Part shown: piece by piece, positions 1-8,869 of the stretch | How positions within the stretch are numbered: position 1 is the first letter of the stretch | Layout of the letters: every line of letters begins with the position of its first letter | Assembly: GCA_023131705.1 (NCBI GenBank) | Contig: JAGLZG010000182.1 | Span: forward strand, 1-54,349 | Direction: 5' to 3' | Length of the DNA: 54,349 nucleotides | Origin: Nanobdellota archaeon | GTDB taxonomy: Archaea; Nanobdellota; Nanobdellia; Woesearchaeales; B3-WOES | Made by a program: the position numbers and the translations under genes | The notes under the pieces: model-generated | What the model was told of the DNA's origin: nothing | What the model saw: the letters and a program-made list of their open reading frames with translations, nothing else | The model's database searches: none

Positions 1-242
1 AGTAAAACACCCCAATCTGTCAAGTCTATTGAATCTTCTAATTCCAAATCTTCAGCCCAATTATAAAAATTAATAGACCCCTTTCCACCAACCAACTCTT
101 CTTCATAAAAAAGATTCCCTAAGATATCCACATGTTCTAAGGTTATAGTTGAAGGGGAGATATGCCCCCCTTCAACTGTATTACCTAAATCTAACCCACC
201 GAATGTTATAGTAGCTGGACCGAAATTAACTATATTACTCAT
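1..242 (-). CDS. Tail tube-like protein, N-terminal part (continues at 54349)
   Basis: The ATG at 240-242 directly abuts the TAG stop of the upstream tail tube gene. The 80 residues visible here begin MSNIVNFGPATITFGGLDLG. They resemble the start of the neighbouring tail tube protein in layout: a short leader, F/L-G-P, then a strand with a G-rich turn and E-G-G. The frame is still open at position 1 and continues from 54349 to a TGA at 54190, giving about 133 aa in total on a circular map. It is probably a second tube-like or tube-associated virion protein, judging from this similarity and its position between tube and tail chaperone. The exact role is not shown by the sequence. Confidence 0.65.
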   Translation of the reverse strand, partial: MSNIVNFGPATITFGGLDLGNTVEGGHISPSTITLEHVDILGNLFYEEELVGGKGSINFYNWAEDLELEDSIDLTDWGVL

Positions 243-743
243 CTAAGAAGCCGTTTCGTCTCCTAAAATAGCCACTTCACCTGTGTCACTTGCAAATGCT
301 ATAAAGATTACTTTAATTACTCTCTGTGTGCTTACATCATAAGTAACCTCTTCATCTGCCTTAATCCCAGCTAATGGAAAGGTAAACCACTTATTAGCAT
401 CAGTAGTCACTATCCCATTTACATAAGGTTTAACTATCAACTTCTTAGCATTATCCCTAAGGCTCATTCCTACGTTGGGTATGATAACTACCTTCTGTTT
501 ATTTCCATCTGTAACAACACTTGCCTTATGTGCAAAGGCAAAATTAGCCAAATCTATCGAAGCTAAGCTACATTCAATTACAGCAGAAACCCCTGTGATT
601 ATAGTATCTACAGGCTCACTACCAGACTGGTCTGATTTCAAGTCAGCCGATGCTTCTGCCATCTTTATTGAAACGCCACCTTCAGTAGCTCCTACATCCG
701 CATTATCGTAAAGCACCTGACAAGGACCTAATTCAAAACTCAT
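243..743 (-). CDS. Major tail tube protein
   Basis: This 166-aa protein begins MSFELGPCQVLYDNADVGAT. Its opening pattern (LGPCQ, then TEGGVSIK and a later EPVDTIITG) is one I recognise from phage tail tube proteins. It would polymerise around the tape measure protein to form the tube of a non-contractile tail. It lies after the tail completion and terminator genes and before the tail chaperones, the normal place for the tube gene in siphophages. The RBS is GGGGG-AAATT before ATG. It is followed immediately by a paralogue-like gene across the map junction. Confidence 0.75.
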   Translation of the reverse strand: MSFELGPCQVLYDNADVGATEGGVSIKMAEASADLKSDQSGSEPVDTIITGVSAVIECSLASIDLANFAFAHKASVVTDGNKQKVVIIPNVGMSLRDNAKKLIVKPYVNGIVTTDANKWFTFPLAGIKADEEVTYDVSTQRVIKVIFIAFASDTGEVAILGDETAS

Positions 744-755
744 AATTTCCCCCCT

Positions 756-1079
756 TTATATCCTTACTGCCCCAGCAGTAACAGTTGTAATAGCACTATA
801 ACCTACAGTTACTTTCCCTTCACTGCTGTTAAATCGCCCAGTGGAAAATTCTCCAATCCACCTATCTTCTCCCGCAGGAACTGCTACCACAATATCGTGG
901 TCATGACCATAATTACAAGGAACTATGCAATCTATAGTCACATCAATAGAACCTCCACTTCCATTAGACACAACAAGAAAAGTCCTACCATCATTTATAA
1001 AAGCATCACTTAACGCAACTGCCACTAAAGCAGGCTCAAGTCCTGTTAACGCTATCGCTTGCACTGTATAATCAGCCAT
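756..1079 (-). CDS. Small virion protein between tail terminator and tube
   Basis: A 107-aa protein predicted to be rich in beta strand (many V, I, T, G and few charged residues), with no motif I recognise. Its start overlaps the upstream stop and it is 12 nt from the tube gene, so it belongs to the late structural operon. Small beta-sandwich proteins here are usually decoration or tail-completion components. That role is inferred from position only. Confidence 0.5.
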   Translation of the reverse strand: MADYTVQAIALTGLEPALVAVALSDAFINDGRTFLVVSNGSGGSIDVTIDCIVPCNYGHDHDIVVAVPAGEDRWIGEFSTGRFNSSEGKVTVGYSAITTVTAGAVRI

Positions 1080-1442
1080 CTATTCCTCCACATAACTTAC
1101 TTTAAAATTTAAAGATGTTACTTGTCTTTTCGCTTCATCAAAACCTTCATTTCCTACTTCCACATCACCCAAAACCGTCCACCCAATACCACTAAGACCT
1201 CGATGGGTTATAAGAAGTTCCCTCAAAGCTCTAACTTCTCTATCCCCCAAACTCCAATCTTTTGATATATAATATACCACTATAAAAGCAGTTTTTAGTG
1301 TCCCTGCTCCAGATGAACTAATGAAACGAGTTACAACACCTTCTTTAATAGGTTCAGGTAGGTAGTTTAAGAACAAGTCTGTCCCACCCACGAACCTCGT
1401 GTTTTGCTCAATAAAGTCCCCAATTTGCTCAATCACGCTCAT
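1080..1442 (-). CDS. Tail terminator-like protein
   Basis: A 120-aa protein that starts inside the end of the HK97-gp10-like gene (14-nt overlap). Its size, its slot in the operon (after the gp10-like completion protein, before the tube) and its alternating helix/strand composition fit the tail terminator family (lambda gpU-like). That protein caps the tube and joins it to the head. No catalytic motif is expected. The function rests mainly on gene order. Confidence 0.5.
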   Translation of the reverse strand: MSVIEQIGDFIEQNTRFVGGTDLFLNYLPEPIKEGVVTRFISSSGAGTLKTAFIVVYYISKDWSLGDREVRALRELLITHRGLSGIGWTVLGDVEVGNEGFDEAKRQVTSLNFKVSYVEE

Positions 1443-1899
1443 TTATAATCTCATTCATACTTTTTCTTGCAAAACTTTTTAATCTACTTTTTGCCATCAT
1501 TGCCTCAATCCAAAGGTGATGAAAAGGGTTTCCTATTCTTACAGCATAGTTTTGGTAGTAGGCATAGTTAAAGGTTTTATCAAATGCACTATAGATGAGA
1601 TATATCCTATGAGAAAGCCCACCACCTCTTGATGTAACTGGAGTTCCTGAGCCATTGTTAGTTGTTCCTATTAACTTACTTCCTACAAAAACTGAACCAC
1701 TTTGTCTTAGCCTCCCAGTTTTTACAGGAGGTTGTCTAAGTGTCATATTAACATTGGCTAAAACCTTCTCCGCAACCCTTTCGTGTAGAGTTTGAGATAT
1801 TTTTTCTTTAAGCTTCAAAGCTCTAATCCCCATAGATGCACAAGCCCGAAACTGTCCTTTGCCGCCTTTAAAGGTTCTTCCATATCCAACTTTAATCAT
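1429..1899 (-). CDS. HK97 gp10-like tail completion protein
   Basis: A 156-aa basic protein. The segment APVKTGRLR-like (here PPVKTGRLRQSGSVFVGSK) is the hallmark of the HK97 gp10 / minor capsid completion family, where a P-V-x-T-G-x-L-R-x-S motif follows a helical N-terminus. It acts at the head-tail junction. It overlaps both neighbours by a few bases, indicating translational coupling in the late operon. Confidence 0.7.
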   Translation of the reverse strand: MIKVGYGRTFKGGKGQFRACASMGIRALKLKEKISQTLHERVAEKVLANVNMTLRQPPVKTGRLRQSGSVFVGSKLIGTTNNGSGTPVTSRGGGLSHRIYLIYSAFDKTFNYAYYQNYAVRIGNPFHHLWIEAMMAKSRLKSFARKSMNEIINERD

Positions 1900-2204
1900 T
1901 TGTAAATAACCTCTGTGTGATGGTATCTACTCTTTCCATCCATATATCTATAACTCTGCACAATATCACACCTTTTTTCATCCACAATAAAGAAACAAGA
2001 AGTCAGGTCTAAGTCATCCCACAAAAACAGAGTTCCTTTTCCCATCTCAGTCACTCCAATCTGTCCACCCTCTCCTCTTATAAAAACTAAATTACTTCCC
2101 TCTTCAATCCAGCCTTCATAACTACCGACAAGGTTATTTATAGTGTGACCCTTCCATGTTATGGTCTCTTTGTATATTTTTACAGTCGTGTTTATTCTGA
2201 CCAC
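1896..2204 (-). CDS. Head-tail stopper-like protein
   Basis: A 102-aa mostly beta protein located between the connector and the gp10-like protein. That is where the stopper (lambda FII / SPP1 gp16 type) normally sits. Its start overlaps the end of the upstream connector gene by 13 nt and it ends in an ATGA overlap with the next gene. I see no diagnostic motif, so the assignment is positional. Confidence 0.45.
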   Translation of the reverse strand: MVRINTTVKIYKETITWKGHTINNLVGSYEGWIEEGSNLVFIRGEGGQIGVTEMGKGTLFLWDDLDLTSCFFIVDEKRCDIVQSYRYMDGKSRYHHTEVIYK

Positions 2205-2494
2205 TTGCTCCTCTCAATAATATTAGCTTGAGAACTACCTGTATGAATTCCTACACTAAGTTGTTTAACATACTGAAGAAAAATCTCTTTATAAGCTTTA
2301 TACCTATCACTCTCTTTCTCATAGAGCTTACCCATTCTATAAGTAGGTTTAAATTTCTTCCACAAAAGCTCAAAAACCTTCATTCCAGCCAGCTTTATAT
2401 CACTATACTCACTTATAAAATGGGCAACTTCATCAGGAGTGAGGTCTAAAAAAGCCTCACTCCCTATCTCAAGTTTTAACTGTTCTTCAGTCAT
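2192..2494 (-). CDS. Head-tail connector (adaptor)-like protein
   Basis: A 100-aa, mainly helical, charged protein directly downstream of the major capsid gene. Small all-helical adaptors (HK97 gp6 / SPP1 gp15 class) occupy this place and bind under the portal. Size, predicted helicity and order agree. No sequence signature is visible. Confidence 0.45.
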   Translation of the reverse strand: MTEEQLKLEIGSEAFLDLTPDEVAHFISEYSDIKLAGMKVFELLWKKFKPTYRMGKLYEKESDRYKAYKEIFLQYVKQLSVGIHTGSSQANIIERSKWSE

Positions 2495-2502
2495 TACCTA
2501 CT

Positions 2503-3480
2503 CTATACAATAGCGTCGTAAAGAATACAACCTAAATCACTTGCAATTAACTTCGGAGTAAGATTCATAATACCTTCAACTCTTAGAGCGTTATTATTCT
2601 GAGGCATCGGAATCCTTCTTATCTCCACTTCATCAGCCTTTTTACCAGCAGTCTTCAAAATATGATAACCACCAGATGGTTCATGTTTGCTCGCCTTGTT
2701 AGGAGCATAAGTTAGTAAGACTTTTTTAGTGGCAAAATAACCTGTATTACTTGAAGTAAGAGTCTCACCCTTCTTTGCAGTCGACTTCACTGCTCCTAAA
2801 ACAACAAGAGAATCCATGTCAAAAAGTTTCTTCAAAGCCCCTGCTGTTACTACCTTATCATCCGTTACCTTTAAAGAATCCTTAATATCAGGATTTGACC
2901 TTAAAACTCTATAAACGTCAGGAGTCATTAACATTCTATTAGGCTTGAAACCTGTCACTGCTCTTACTGCATCCTGAAACTTCAGAATATCATCAATAGG
3001 AGTTGAGTTGGTGTAATCACTCCACTGGGTGAAATCTCCACCAGCGCCACTTGCTTTACCCTGTAAATCTGAACCCCATAAACCAGTAGCTATAAACTGA
3101 CTAACAAAGTTAGCGATTACAATAAGTTTTAGTCTATTTATAACAAACCTTGTTCCATCTGCAACAGCATCAAAGGGACTATCTGACTCTTCATTATCTC
3201 TTGCAGTTATGTCTTTGTGAAAAGACACATCCTCAACACTATAAGGCTGGGGTGTTACATCATAGTCTCCGCCCATACTCTCAGCTGCCCCTGTTCTCTT
3301 ATAGTCATTTACATTACCTAATCTAAGCCAATCACCTTTGTCATACTTGGCTATATTCCCTGAACTCTTTTTTGTCTTTATAACTGGAAACAACGAAAAA
3401 GGTTCAAAGTCTAATTCCTGCTCATATTTTACAGCTACGCCTCTGATAAATTCTGTATTTATTTGGTCATACCAGTGCAT
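2503..3480 (-). CDS. Major capsid protein
   Basis: A 325-aa protein starting MHWYDQINTEFIRGVAVKYE. It lies immediately after the decoration and scaffold genes. It has capsid-like features: an N-terminal region describing a target 'sheet' (LGNVNDYKRTGAAES), the segment DYDVTPQPYSVEDVSFHKDI, a central helix with RFVINRLKL, and a later FKPNRMLMTPDVYRVLRSNP. The last is typical of HK97-fold major capsid proteins of the phage group with XkdF protease and Mu-type portal. It forms the icosahedral shell. It has no obvious N-terminal delta domain, consistent with the separate scaffold gene upstream. Confidence 0.8.
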   Translation of the reverse strand: MHWYDQINTEFIRGVAVKYEQELDFEPFSLFPVIKTKKSSGNIAKYDKGDWLRLGNVNDYKRTGAAESMGGDYDVTPQPYSVEDVSFHKDITARDNEESDSPFDAVADGTRFVINRLKLIVIANFVSQFIATGLWGSDLQGKASGAGGDFTQWSDYTNSTPIDDILKFQDAVRAVTGFKPNRMLMTPDVYRVLRSNPDIKDSLKVTDDKVVTAGALKKLFDMDSLVVLGAVKSTAKKGETLTSSNTGYFATKKVLLTYAPNKASKHEPSGGYHILKTAGKKADEVEIRRIPMPQNNNALRVEGIMNLTPKLIASDLGCILYDAIV

Positions 3481-3492
3481 TCTATCACCTCC

Positions 3493-4269
3493 CTATATAA
3501 TCCGAACTCTAATGAGTTTCTTTATGTTGTTAGTATCTTCTGCTGTGATTGCCTCAAGAGCTATTGCAAATGGGAAACTTCTTAGTAAAGTAGATTCCAA
3601 TTCCACAGTTATCGCTCCACCAGCAAGAGTTGTTAAAGTTCCTGTAAAGTCCACTGAAAGTCTGTCACCTATAGCAAGAGCAAGATGAGCACCTGTAGCA
3701 GTCAAAGCAGGAGACTGAACAGTATTAGCCGCTCCCTTTAAGTCTATCTTTGTGGTATTAAGCAAGTCATCACCAGCCGTAGGGTCTTCAGTTCCCTGAC
3801 ATCTTTTTATTGTTGCGGCTACAGCCGAACCATCATTACCAGCTACTGCATGAACTTCACTAATTTTTGTCACGGTGCACGCAAAAGGTGCTGTGAAAAA
3901 GAAGCCATCAACAGAAGCTGCTGCAATAGCATGTGAAGCAGGAAATCTTCCATTAAAACTTGCTATCCACTTCATAAGAAGTCCACTGATATTACTACCA
4001 GCACCATCAAGCTGAATCGCAGCTGAAGTTGTTAATGGTTCTCCTATAGCAATACTTACATTCGGCAAAGCCATAACATAGGCATAACTCTCACCACCTA
4101 CTATTCCAACACACACATCTCCACTTGCCTGTCCACCATCTTTGATAATACCCAAAGAAGCCTCTCCATCGGCATCACAAAGTGTATTATCAGTTCCAAT
4201 GGCATAATATTCCTTCGTATTCAGGTTTTCCCCTGAAACAAAATTAGTCAATATTTGATTTCTCTCCAT
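3493..4269 (-). CDS. Capsid decoration/stabilisation protein (DUF2190-like start)
   Basis: A 258-aa protein rich in A, G, T and S. The N-terminal 100 residues (GIVGGESYAYVMALPNVSIAIGEPL) follow the pattern of small head decoration proteins of the DUF2190 type, with the conserved 'I..G.pL' strand. The remainder is a low-charge beta domain. It lies between scaffold and major capsid, as decoration proteins often do. It probably binds the outer capsid surface. The longer C-terminal half suggests an added surface domain. Confidence 0.6.
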   Translation of the reverse strand: MERNQILTNFVSGENLNTKEYYAIGTDNTLCDADGEASLGIIKDGGQASGDVCVGIVGGESYAYVMALPNVSIAIGEPLTTSAAIQLDGAGSNISGLLMKWIASFNGRFPASHAIAAASVDGFFFTAPFACTVTKISEVHAVAGNDGSAVAATIKRCQGTEDPTAGDDLLNTTKIDLKGAANTVQSPALTATGAHLALAIGDRLSVDFTGTLTTLAGGAITVELESTLLRSFPFAIALEAITAEDTNNIKKLIRVRII

Positions 4270-4272
4270 TAT

Positions 4273-5079
4273 CTAACCCTCCTCACTTTTGCAGAGTTCT
4301 GGATTTTCCTTGCAAAAGATAACATAAGCATCTGCGTCACTTTCTATATGTCTATCTTTCTTGATTTTCTCAATCCCATCTTTAACTAACTTCTCCACAT
4401 CCTCATCGCCTTTCTTACCTATACCTTTTCCTAAGTCCTTCAACATCTTCTGCATTCCTACAATTTTGTCAACTAAGGTGTTAATCTCCTTTTCCTTACC
4501 TTCCGCATAGACATCCATGATATCCTTAGTAATAGACTCACCCACCTTAATTTCGATGTCCTTCTTAATTGCATCTTTCTTTAACTGAACTTCTCTCTTC
4601 CCAGCTTCTACTTCCCTTTTACCAGCTTCTACCGCATCCTTTTCCAGTTTCTCAAGTCTATCCTTAATTACCTGAGGAACATCCTTCAAGATAGTATCTG
4701 GGTCAGCTTTCTTTAACTTAGCCAATTCAGCTACAGCAACATCTAAGTCCTTCTTTACCTTATCATACTTCTCCAACTTCTCCTTGTCCTCTTTGGAAAT
4801 CTCTCTCTTTTTAACATGATACTTCATGTCCTTATCTACAGTCACATCTATGTTGTCATTAAAAACAAGATTATCTCCCTCTTTAGGAAGAAAGCTCTTC
4901 AACTCCTCCTTAACCACTGCTGGCACATCCTCTCCACTAAGTAGCAAACTTGCTAACTTAATCTTATCACTCATATCAAGACCTCCATCTTTGATTAGCA
5001 AAAATTTCTCACCATTTATTGGATTGCCTGCTAAAGCAACCTCTTCAATTAACAACTTCTTGTATAGTTTTCCCATCAT
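4273..5079 (-). CDS. Scaffold-like coiled-coil protein
   Basis: A 268-aa protein very rich in K, D and E, with long heptad stretches through the middle (for example EKLEKYDKVKKDLDVAVAEL), lying between the protease and capsid genes. That composition and place match an internal capsid scaffold that is removed by the prohead protease. It overlaps the protease gene (ATGATG, with the TGA stop inside). Either of two adjacent ATGs (5079 or 5076) could start it. A repeated VEAGKRE segment occurs in tandem near residues 150-165. Confidence 0.65.
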   Translation of the reverse strand: MMGKLYKKLLIEEVALAGNPINGEKFLLIKDGGLDMSDKIKLASLLLSGEDVPAVVKEELKSFLPKEGDNLVFNDNIDVTVDKDMKYHVKKREISKEDKEKLEKYDKVKKDLDVAVAELAKLKKADPDTILKDVPQVIKDRLEKLEKDAVEAGKREVEAGKREVQLKKDAIKKDIEIKVGESITKDIMDVYAEGKEKEINTLVDKIVGMQKMLKDLGKGIGKKGDEDVEKLVKDGIEKIKKDRHIESDADAYVIFCKENPELCKSEEG

Positions 5080-5705
5080 TCAACTCCAAAACCGCCGATT
5101 GAAAATCCTTTGATTATACCTTCTTTCACCTCCTTCCTTAACTTCTCATCATCCACAACACTTCGCATTAACCAAGTCCCCTCTTTCACCACAACATCAC
5201 TCAACTTCATATCACAAGGAGCTATATAACTTTCCACAATAGACACTTGGTTCTTTGTCAATAGATGTGTATGTCTATAAGACTGATTCATAAAATCTTT
5301 GTTAAACTCATAACAGGCATCTTCTATCGCTTCCTTTGTGTAAGAATCTCCATCTTTGTCCTTCACTTCAGGAGACAACACAATTCCAAAAACCTGTTTC
5401 CCTTCACTATCTTTATTGATGACTTTAAAAATTATGTCTTTTTTCTTCTGAAAATACTTCTCAAGAAGAACCTTCGCTTTACCCTCTACTTCAGCATAAT
5501 GATATTGAGCAGCTCTTATTATCGCCGCCCTTACAAGACCATAATGATACTCTCCAGACTTCGGGTCTTTCACAGGGAATTTTCTCTCGCCTTCAGGAGA
5601 TACCAAGAGGAAGTAATTTGCAGGATACTCCTTTCTCCGTTTTTGTGTAAGATATGCTTCCTTTACATAGTCTGGAATTAAACTATCTTTAAAGACATTT
5701 GGCAT
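5076..5705 (-). CDS. XkdF-like prohead serine protease
   Basis: A 209-aa protein. The N-terminal half (SPEGERKFPVKDPKSGEYHY) resembles the small DUF6582-type domain found in phage head proteins. The C-terminal half has the layout of the XkdF / S78_2 protease family: a GIVLSPEVKDKDGDSYTKEA strand-loop, an RHTHLL segment with a candidate catalytic His, an ESYIAP strand, GTWLMR, and a terminal KGFSIGGFG. The candidate nucleophile is the Ser in GFSIGG. It would cleave the scaffold during head maturation. It sits between portal and scaffold, the expected order. Confidence 0.75.
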   Translation of the reverse strand: MPNVFKDSLIPDYVKEAYLTQKRRKEYPANYFLLVSPEGERKFPVKDPKSGEYHYGLVRAAIIRAAQYHYAEVEGKAKVLLEKYFQKKKDIIFKVINKDSEGKQVFGIVLSPEVKDKDGDSYTKEAIEDACYEFNKDFMNQSYRHTHLLTKNQVSIVESYIAPCDMKLSDVVVKEGTWLMRSVVDDEKLRKEVKEGIIKGFSIGGFGVE

Positions 5706-6868
5706 TACTTTCCTCCTTCTTCCCTTTCTGGTAGTTTCGCAATCCTTAGCAAACTATTCTCCAACTCAGGTGTTACACTAATAACTTCTTGATTGACAAG
5801 TCTTGCTACATAGGAAGCTAAATCCTTTATATTTTCGGCATTAACAGGAGTGTATTTTAACACAGGAACATTCTTCACACCATTATATTCACACACTCTT
5901 TCTATCACTTGTTTATTTATATTGTCTACAAAAAATCTCACCCAACCTTCACAGCTATTTAAAAACATACTATAACCTACTTCACTCGCTCCTCTTGTTG
6001 AACTTCCAAAAGCCCCCTCAGCCACAAAACTTTCAAGAAGCCCCACACAAATTTCGGTGTTATATCTTCTAAGTATTTTGTCAGTATCAGTTCCACCCTT
6101 TTCACCTCTTAGGAGTGTAAGATTCCAGTCAAAAGGTAAAACAACACCTTCTTGTTCATCACTTCTTATGTTAGACACCACATCTGCAGCCCACTCAAGA
6201 GTTGTTTTTACTAACTCACTATAATTGGAGTTACCTTCTTGTCCTGATGTAAAGTCAAAACCTTCAGGAGCAGTCAAAACAGGCAAACCTGCTAAATCCC
6301 TGTCCGCACCCACAGCCTCTGCCGCTTCAATAGACTTCTTATAGTAATAAGGCTTATAGACGTGTCTCAAGAGACTTCTACCAAATTTCCACCTTACCTC
6401 ACTCATTATAGTCAGGTAAAAGCATTTGTCTGTAGGAATTGGCTTATTACCATTTATTTGAGATATACCTTTTTCATCTATTTCATCTATTGTCATTTGC
6501 CCACGAGGTTCAATGTCATTAATAACTACCTTTCCATTCTTCAAGCTATAGATAATTTCCCCTACATAAAAACCATAAGTAAAAACGGATGTAAATTCCC
6601 TTATAATATTCCTTATAATATCTATACTTAGAATTTCCTCTCCATCATAAGTCCACTTTACTGAAGAGAAAATAGACTCCATTCTCATTAACAACCCTCC
6701 TATAACAGGGTCATTCCATCTCATCTTTCTATAAATCCTAAGTCCTCCAACACCTCTGAGGTCACCCATGAAGTCTTCACCCATCTCACCATATAGGTCA
6801 AATACACCCTTTTTTGATGAGAAATTTCTTGGAAAACGTTTTTTAGAGGAATCTTCCGAACTTACCAT
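5705..6868 (-). CDS. Portal protein (Mu gp29 / DUF935-like)
   Basis: The portal forms the dodecameric DNA channel at one capsid vertex. A start at 6868 (MVSSEDSSKK) is preferred because GGAGAG lies at a good distance, giving 387 aa. A longer reading frame begins at 6901 inside the terminase gene. The protein has a helical N-terminus with DPVIGGLLMRM, then FTYGFYVGEIIYSLKNGKV, and later GRSLLRHVYKPYYYKKSIEA and GASEVGYSMFLNSCEGWVRF. These match the DUF935/SPP1-type portal layout. It overlaps the terminase by 26 nt and the protease by 1 nt. Confidence 0.8.
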   Translation of the reverse strand: MVSSEDSSKKRFPRNFSSKKGVFDLYGEMGEDFMGDLRGVGGLRIYRKMRWNDPVIGGLLMRMESIFSSVKWTYDGEEILSIDIIRNIIREFTSVFTYGFYVGEIIYSLKNGKVVINDIEPRGQMTIDEIDEKGISQINGNKPIPTDKCFYLTIMSEVRWKFGRSLLRHVYKPYYYKKSIEAAEAVGADRDLAGLPVLTAPEGFDFTSGQEGNSNYSELVKTTLEWAADVVSNIRSDEQEGVVLPFDWNLTLLRGEKGGTDTDKILRRYNTEICVGLLESFVAEGAFGSSTRGASEVGYSMFLNSCEGWVRFFVDNINKQVIERVCEYNGVKNVPVLKYTPVNAENIKDLASYVARLVNQEVISVTPELENSLLRIAKLPEREEGGK

Positions 6869-8294
6869 ATTTACTCTCCACTCTTCTAATTCTTGACACA
6901 ACCTTCTTGGTTATATAACTTGGTTTTTGTCTTGACACAAAACTTTTAACTACCTCAGTTAATGAAAGAGCATCAGCTTCATCAGTTGAGAACCCAAGTC
7001 TCCTTACCAAAACCCTTTTATCTTCTAAAGCTATCTTTTCTTTTGTAAAGTCAAATCTTATATTACAAAGTTCTTTTTTCAATCTTTCAGGAGGTTTCTC
7101 GGGGAAATGCAGTTGGTCAAAATCCTTACCCAATCTGTCATAAACCTCTGACCTTTTATTTTGATATATCATATCTGCATAAGCGTGTTCACTACCTATA
7201 TGACCAATAACATCAAAATGTCTTAGGTGGTTTAGTTTATCATAAACCCCCGCTCCTTTTCCTATCGCATCAACTACTACTGTTATATGTTTTCTTTGAT
7301 AGCGGAACTCCCAAGCTGCTACAATTTTATCAGCCAACTCTTCAGTATCACTCGTTCCATAAATGTCCCAATGGACTATAGAGTTTCCAATTCTATGGCA
7401 GATAACACTTCTATTATCCGCCCCCCCAACATCAACACCCAAAACAATAGTTCCTTCATGTGTCATCTGATTTTCAGCAACCACTCTGTCATATACATCA
7501 GGAGCTACTATTACACCCTCGTTCATCTTTATCAGACTTCCAGTTACCTTTGCTTTATACATAGGAGAGTCTTTTCCATATCTACCTGCAATTCTTTCTC
7601 CATAGCCATCAGAGACGAGTTTACTTTCTAAAGATGAATAAGTCCTCACTGCATACCCTTCGCTACTGTTTCCACTAACTACATCATAGAAGTAACCTGC
7701 CATTGAAACAGGATTAGATATTAGGAGAATATAAGCATTACTATTAGTAAGAGCTCCGTCCAAAGCGGTGTAAACAGGGTCAGGTATTCCACTTGCTTCA
7801 TCACAAATAATAAGTAAATAAGGAGCATGGAAACCAGCTAAAGTATCATTTAAAATTCCCCCTGCTTGACGAGGAACTGTCCTTGCAACAGCATACCAAG
7901 ATTTCGTTCCCTTTATTTGAAGTCGGGTAGTTGTGGGGTAGAATAAGTCTTTTATTTTACACCTTGCAAGCCACAAAGGAATCTCACTCCATAAAATGTC
8001 ATTTAATAGATGTCCAGATGGGGCTGTTGTGGGAACTTTGGCAAAAGGATGAGTAGATAAGAACCATAAAACTAAAAGAGCACCAAGAGCTGTCTTACCT
8101 ATACCACCACCACCAGCTACTGCTAAGTAATGCTTCTCAAGTAAAGTATCAGCTATGTCAATTTGTTGGTCGGTTAAGAAATCTAACTCTAAACCCTCAA
8201 AATTTATATTATCTCTAACCCAACCTTTAAAATCATGTTCATATTTTTTCTGAAGGTCGAGACATATTTCAAGAGCCTTATTAGCTTTTTTCAT
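6843..8294 (-). CDS. terL: Terminase large subunit
   Basis: A 483-aa packaging motor. The ATPase domain has a Walker A at residues about 59-68 (VAGGGGIGKT), a Walker B YLLIICDEASG, and a coupling-like segment LISNPVS. The nuclease domain has RNase H-type acidic positions in VLGVDVGGADNRS, VVVDAIGKGAGV and DEADALSL. It cuts and translocates concatemeric DNA into the prohead. It overlaps the small subunit by 14 nt and the portal start by 26 nt, so the three genes are coupled. Confidence 0.93.
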   Translation of the reverse strand: MKKANKALEICLDLQKKYEHDFKGWVRDNINFEGLELDFLTDQQIDIADTLLEKHYLAVAGGGGIGKTALGALLVLWFLSTHPFAKVPTTAPSGHLLNDILWSEIPLWLARCKIKDLFYPTTTRLQIKGTKSWYAVARTVPRQAGGILNDTLAGFHAPYLLIICDEASGIPDPVYTALDGALTNSNAYILLISNPVSMAGYFYDVVSGNSSEGYAVRTYSSLESKLVSDGYGERIAGRYGKDSPMYKAKVTGSLIKMNEGVIVAPDVYDRVVAENQMTHEGTIVLGVDVGGADNRSVICHRIGNSIVHWDIYGTSDTEELADKIVAAWEFRYQRKHITVVVDAIGKGAGVYDKLNHLRHFDVIGHIGSEHAYADMIYQNKRSEVYDRLGKDFDQLHFPEKPPERLKKELCNIRFDFTKEKIALEDKRVLVRRLGFSTDEADALSLTEVVKSFVSRQKPSYITKKVVSRIRRVESKYGKFGRFL

Positions 8295-8718
8295 CTTGCT
8301 CCTTTTGCATTTTTCTGAAAAGTATGTCTAAGTCATCATCAGCCGAAGATTGTTTCTTTTCTTTTCTTTTTAAGTAGAATTGAAGGTGAAGAGCTGCCGC
8401 TTGAAGTAAAATCCTCTTATCCTTCGTTTCCCTATTATTCATTATATCTGCTACAATGTTTAATCCATCAGGTAAGGCTAAATTATTTGTTCTTATTGCA
8501 TCCTTATCCGAAATACCCGCAACCTCTTGGTCTATTCTTTCTTCTATTTCGGGGTAAGCAGAAAAAAGTCTTGAAAAAAATCCTTTATCAACTTTTAGAT
8601 AGTCCGCCACTTCATCAAAAAACCTTTTTTCATAATAAAGACGAGCCAGATAATTCAGATATTTGTCATCTTCCTCTATCTGGGCTATGATTTTTTGTTC
8701 AGCTTCGGTAAAGTCCAT
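8281..8718 (-). CDS. terS: Terminase small subunit
   Basis: A 145-aa, mainly helical protein directly upstream of and overlapping terL. Residues about 33-58 (FFDEVADYLKVDKGFFSRLF) look like a DNA-binding helix-turn-helix. The C-terminal part is helical and charged, suitable for oligomerisation and contact with TerL. It would recognise the packaging site. It is the first gene of the late leftward operon and is preceded by a promoter-like sequence. Confidence 0.75.
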   Translation of the reverse strand: MDFTEAEQKIIAQIEEDDKYLNYLARLYYEKRFFDEVADYLKVDKGFFSRLFSAYPEIEERIDQEVAGISDKDAIRTNNLALPDGLNIVADIMNNRETKDKRILLQAAALHLQFYLKRKEKKQSSADDDLDILFRKMQKEQDEKS

Positions 8719-8756
8719 TCACATCTCCATTCCATAAAGAATAATTTTCACCTTAC

Positions 8757-8774
8757 AAATGGAGTATACCATTT
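8757..8774 (-). promoter_or_regulatory. Late promoter -10 with overlapping palindrome
   Basis: On the minus strand the -10 TATACT (8763-8768) is embedded in a perfect 6-bp-arm palindrome, AAATGG-N6-CCATTT. The bases before the -10 (AAATGG) resemble the AAATCGG found before the other two phage promoters. No convincing -35 lies 16-18 bp upstream, which suggests a need for an activator or a phage-modified polymerase. It lies about 40 bp upstream of terS. The palindrome may be an operator. Confidence 0.5.
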
Positions 8775-8835
8775 ATGGGAAATTAAAAAGAATGTTATGA
8801 TTTAATTATTTCTTAGATATTGATTAAAGGGAAGT

Positions 8836-8860
8836 AGTGGGTTTCTTCAGGAAACCCACT
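8836..8860 (-). terminator. Hairpin terminator after nrdD (repeat family member)
   Basis: A perfect 10-bp stem (AGTGGGTTTC / GAAACCCACT) with the 5-nt loop TTCAG, located 10 nt after the nrdD stop. It separates the nucleotide/lysis operon from the late operon. It lacks a long U-tract on the minus strand, so it may be a processing or retained-structure element rather than a simple terminator. It is one of at least seven related hairpins in the genome. Confidence 0.7.
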
Positions 8861-8869
8861 TGCTTTGAA

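Noticed and set aside
475..711. Plus-strand open frame opposite the tail tube gene
   Set aside because: It mirrors codons of a well-supported minus-strand gene, has no RBS and breaks the operon direction.
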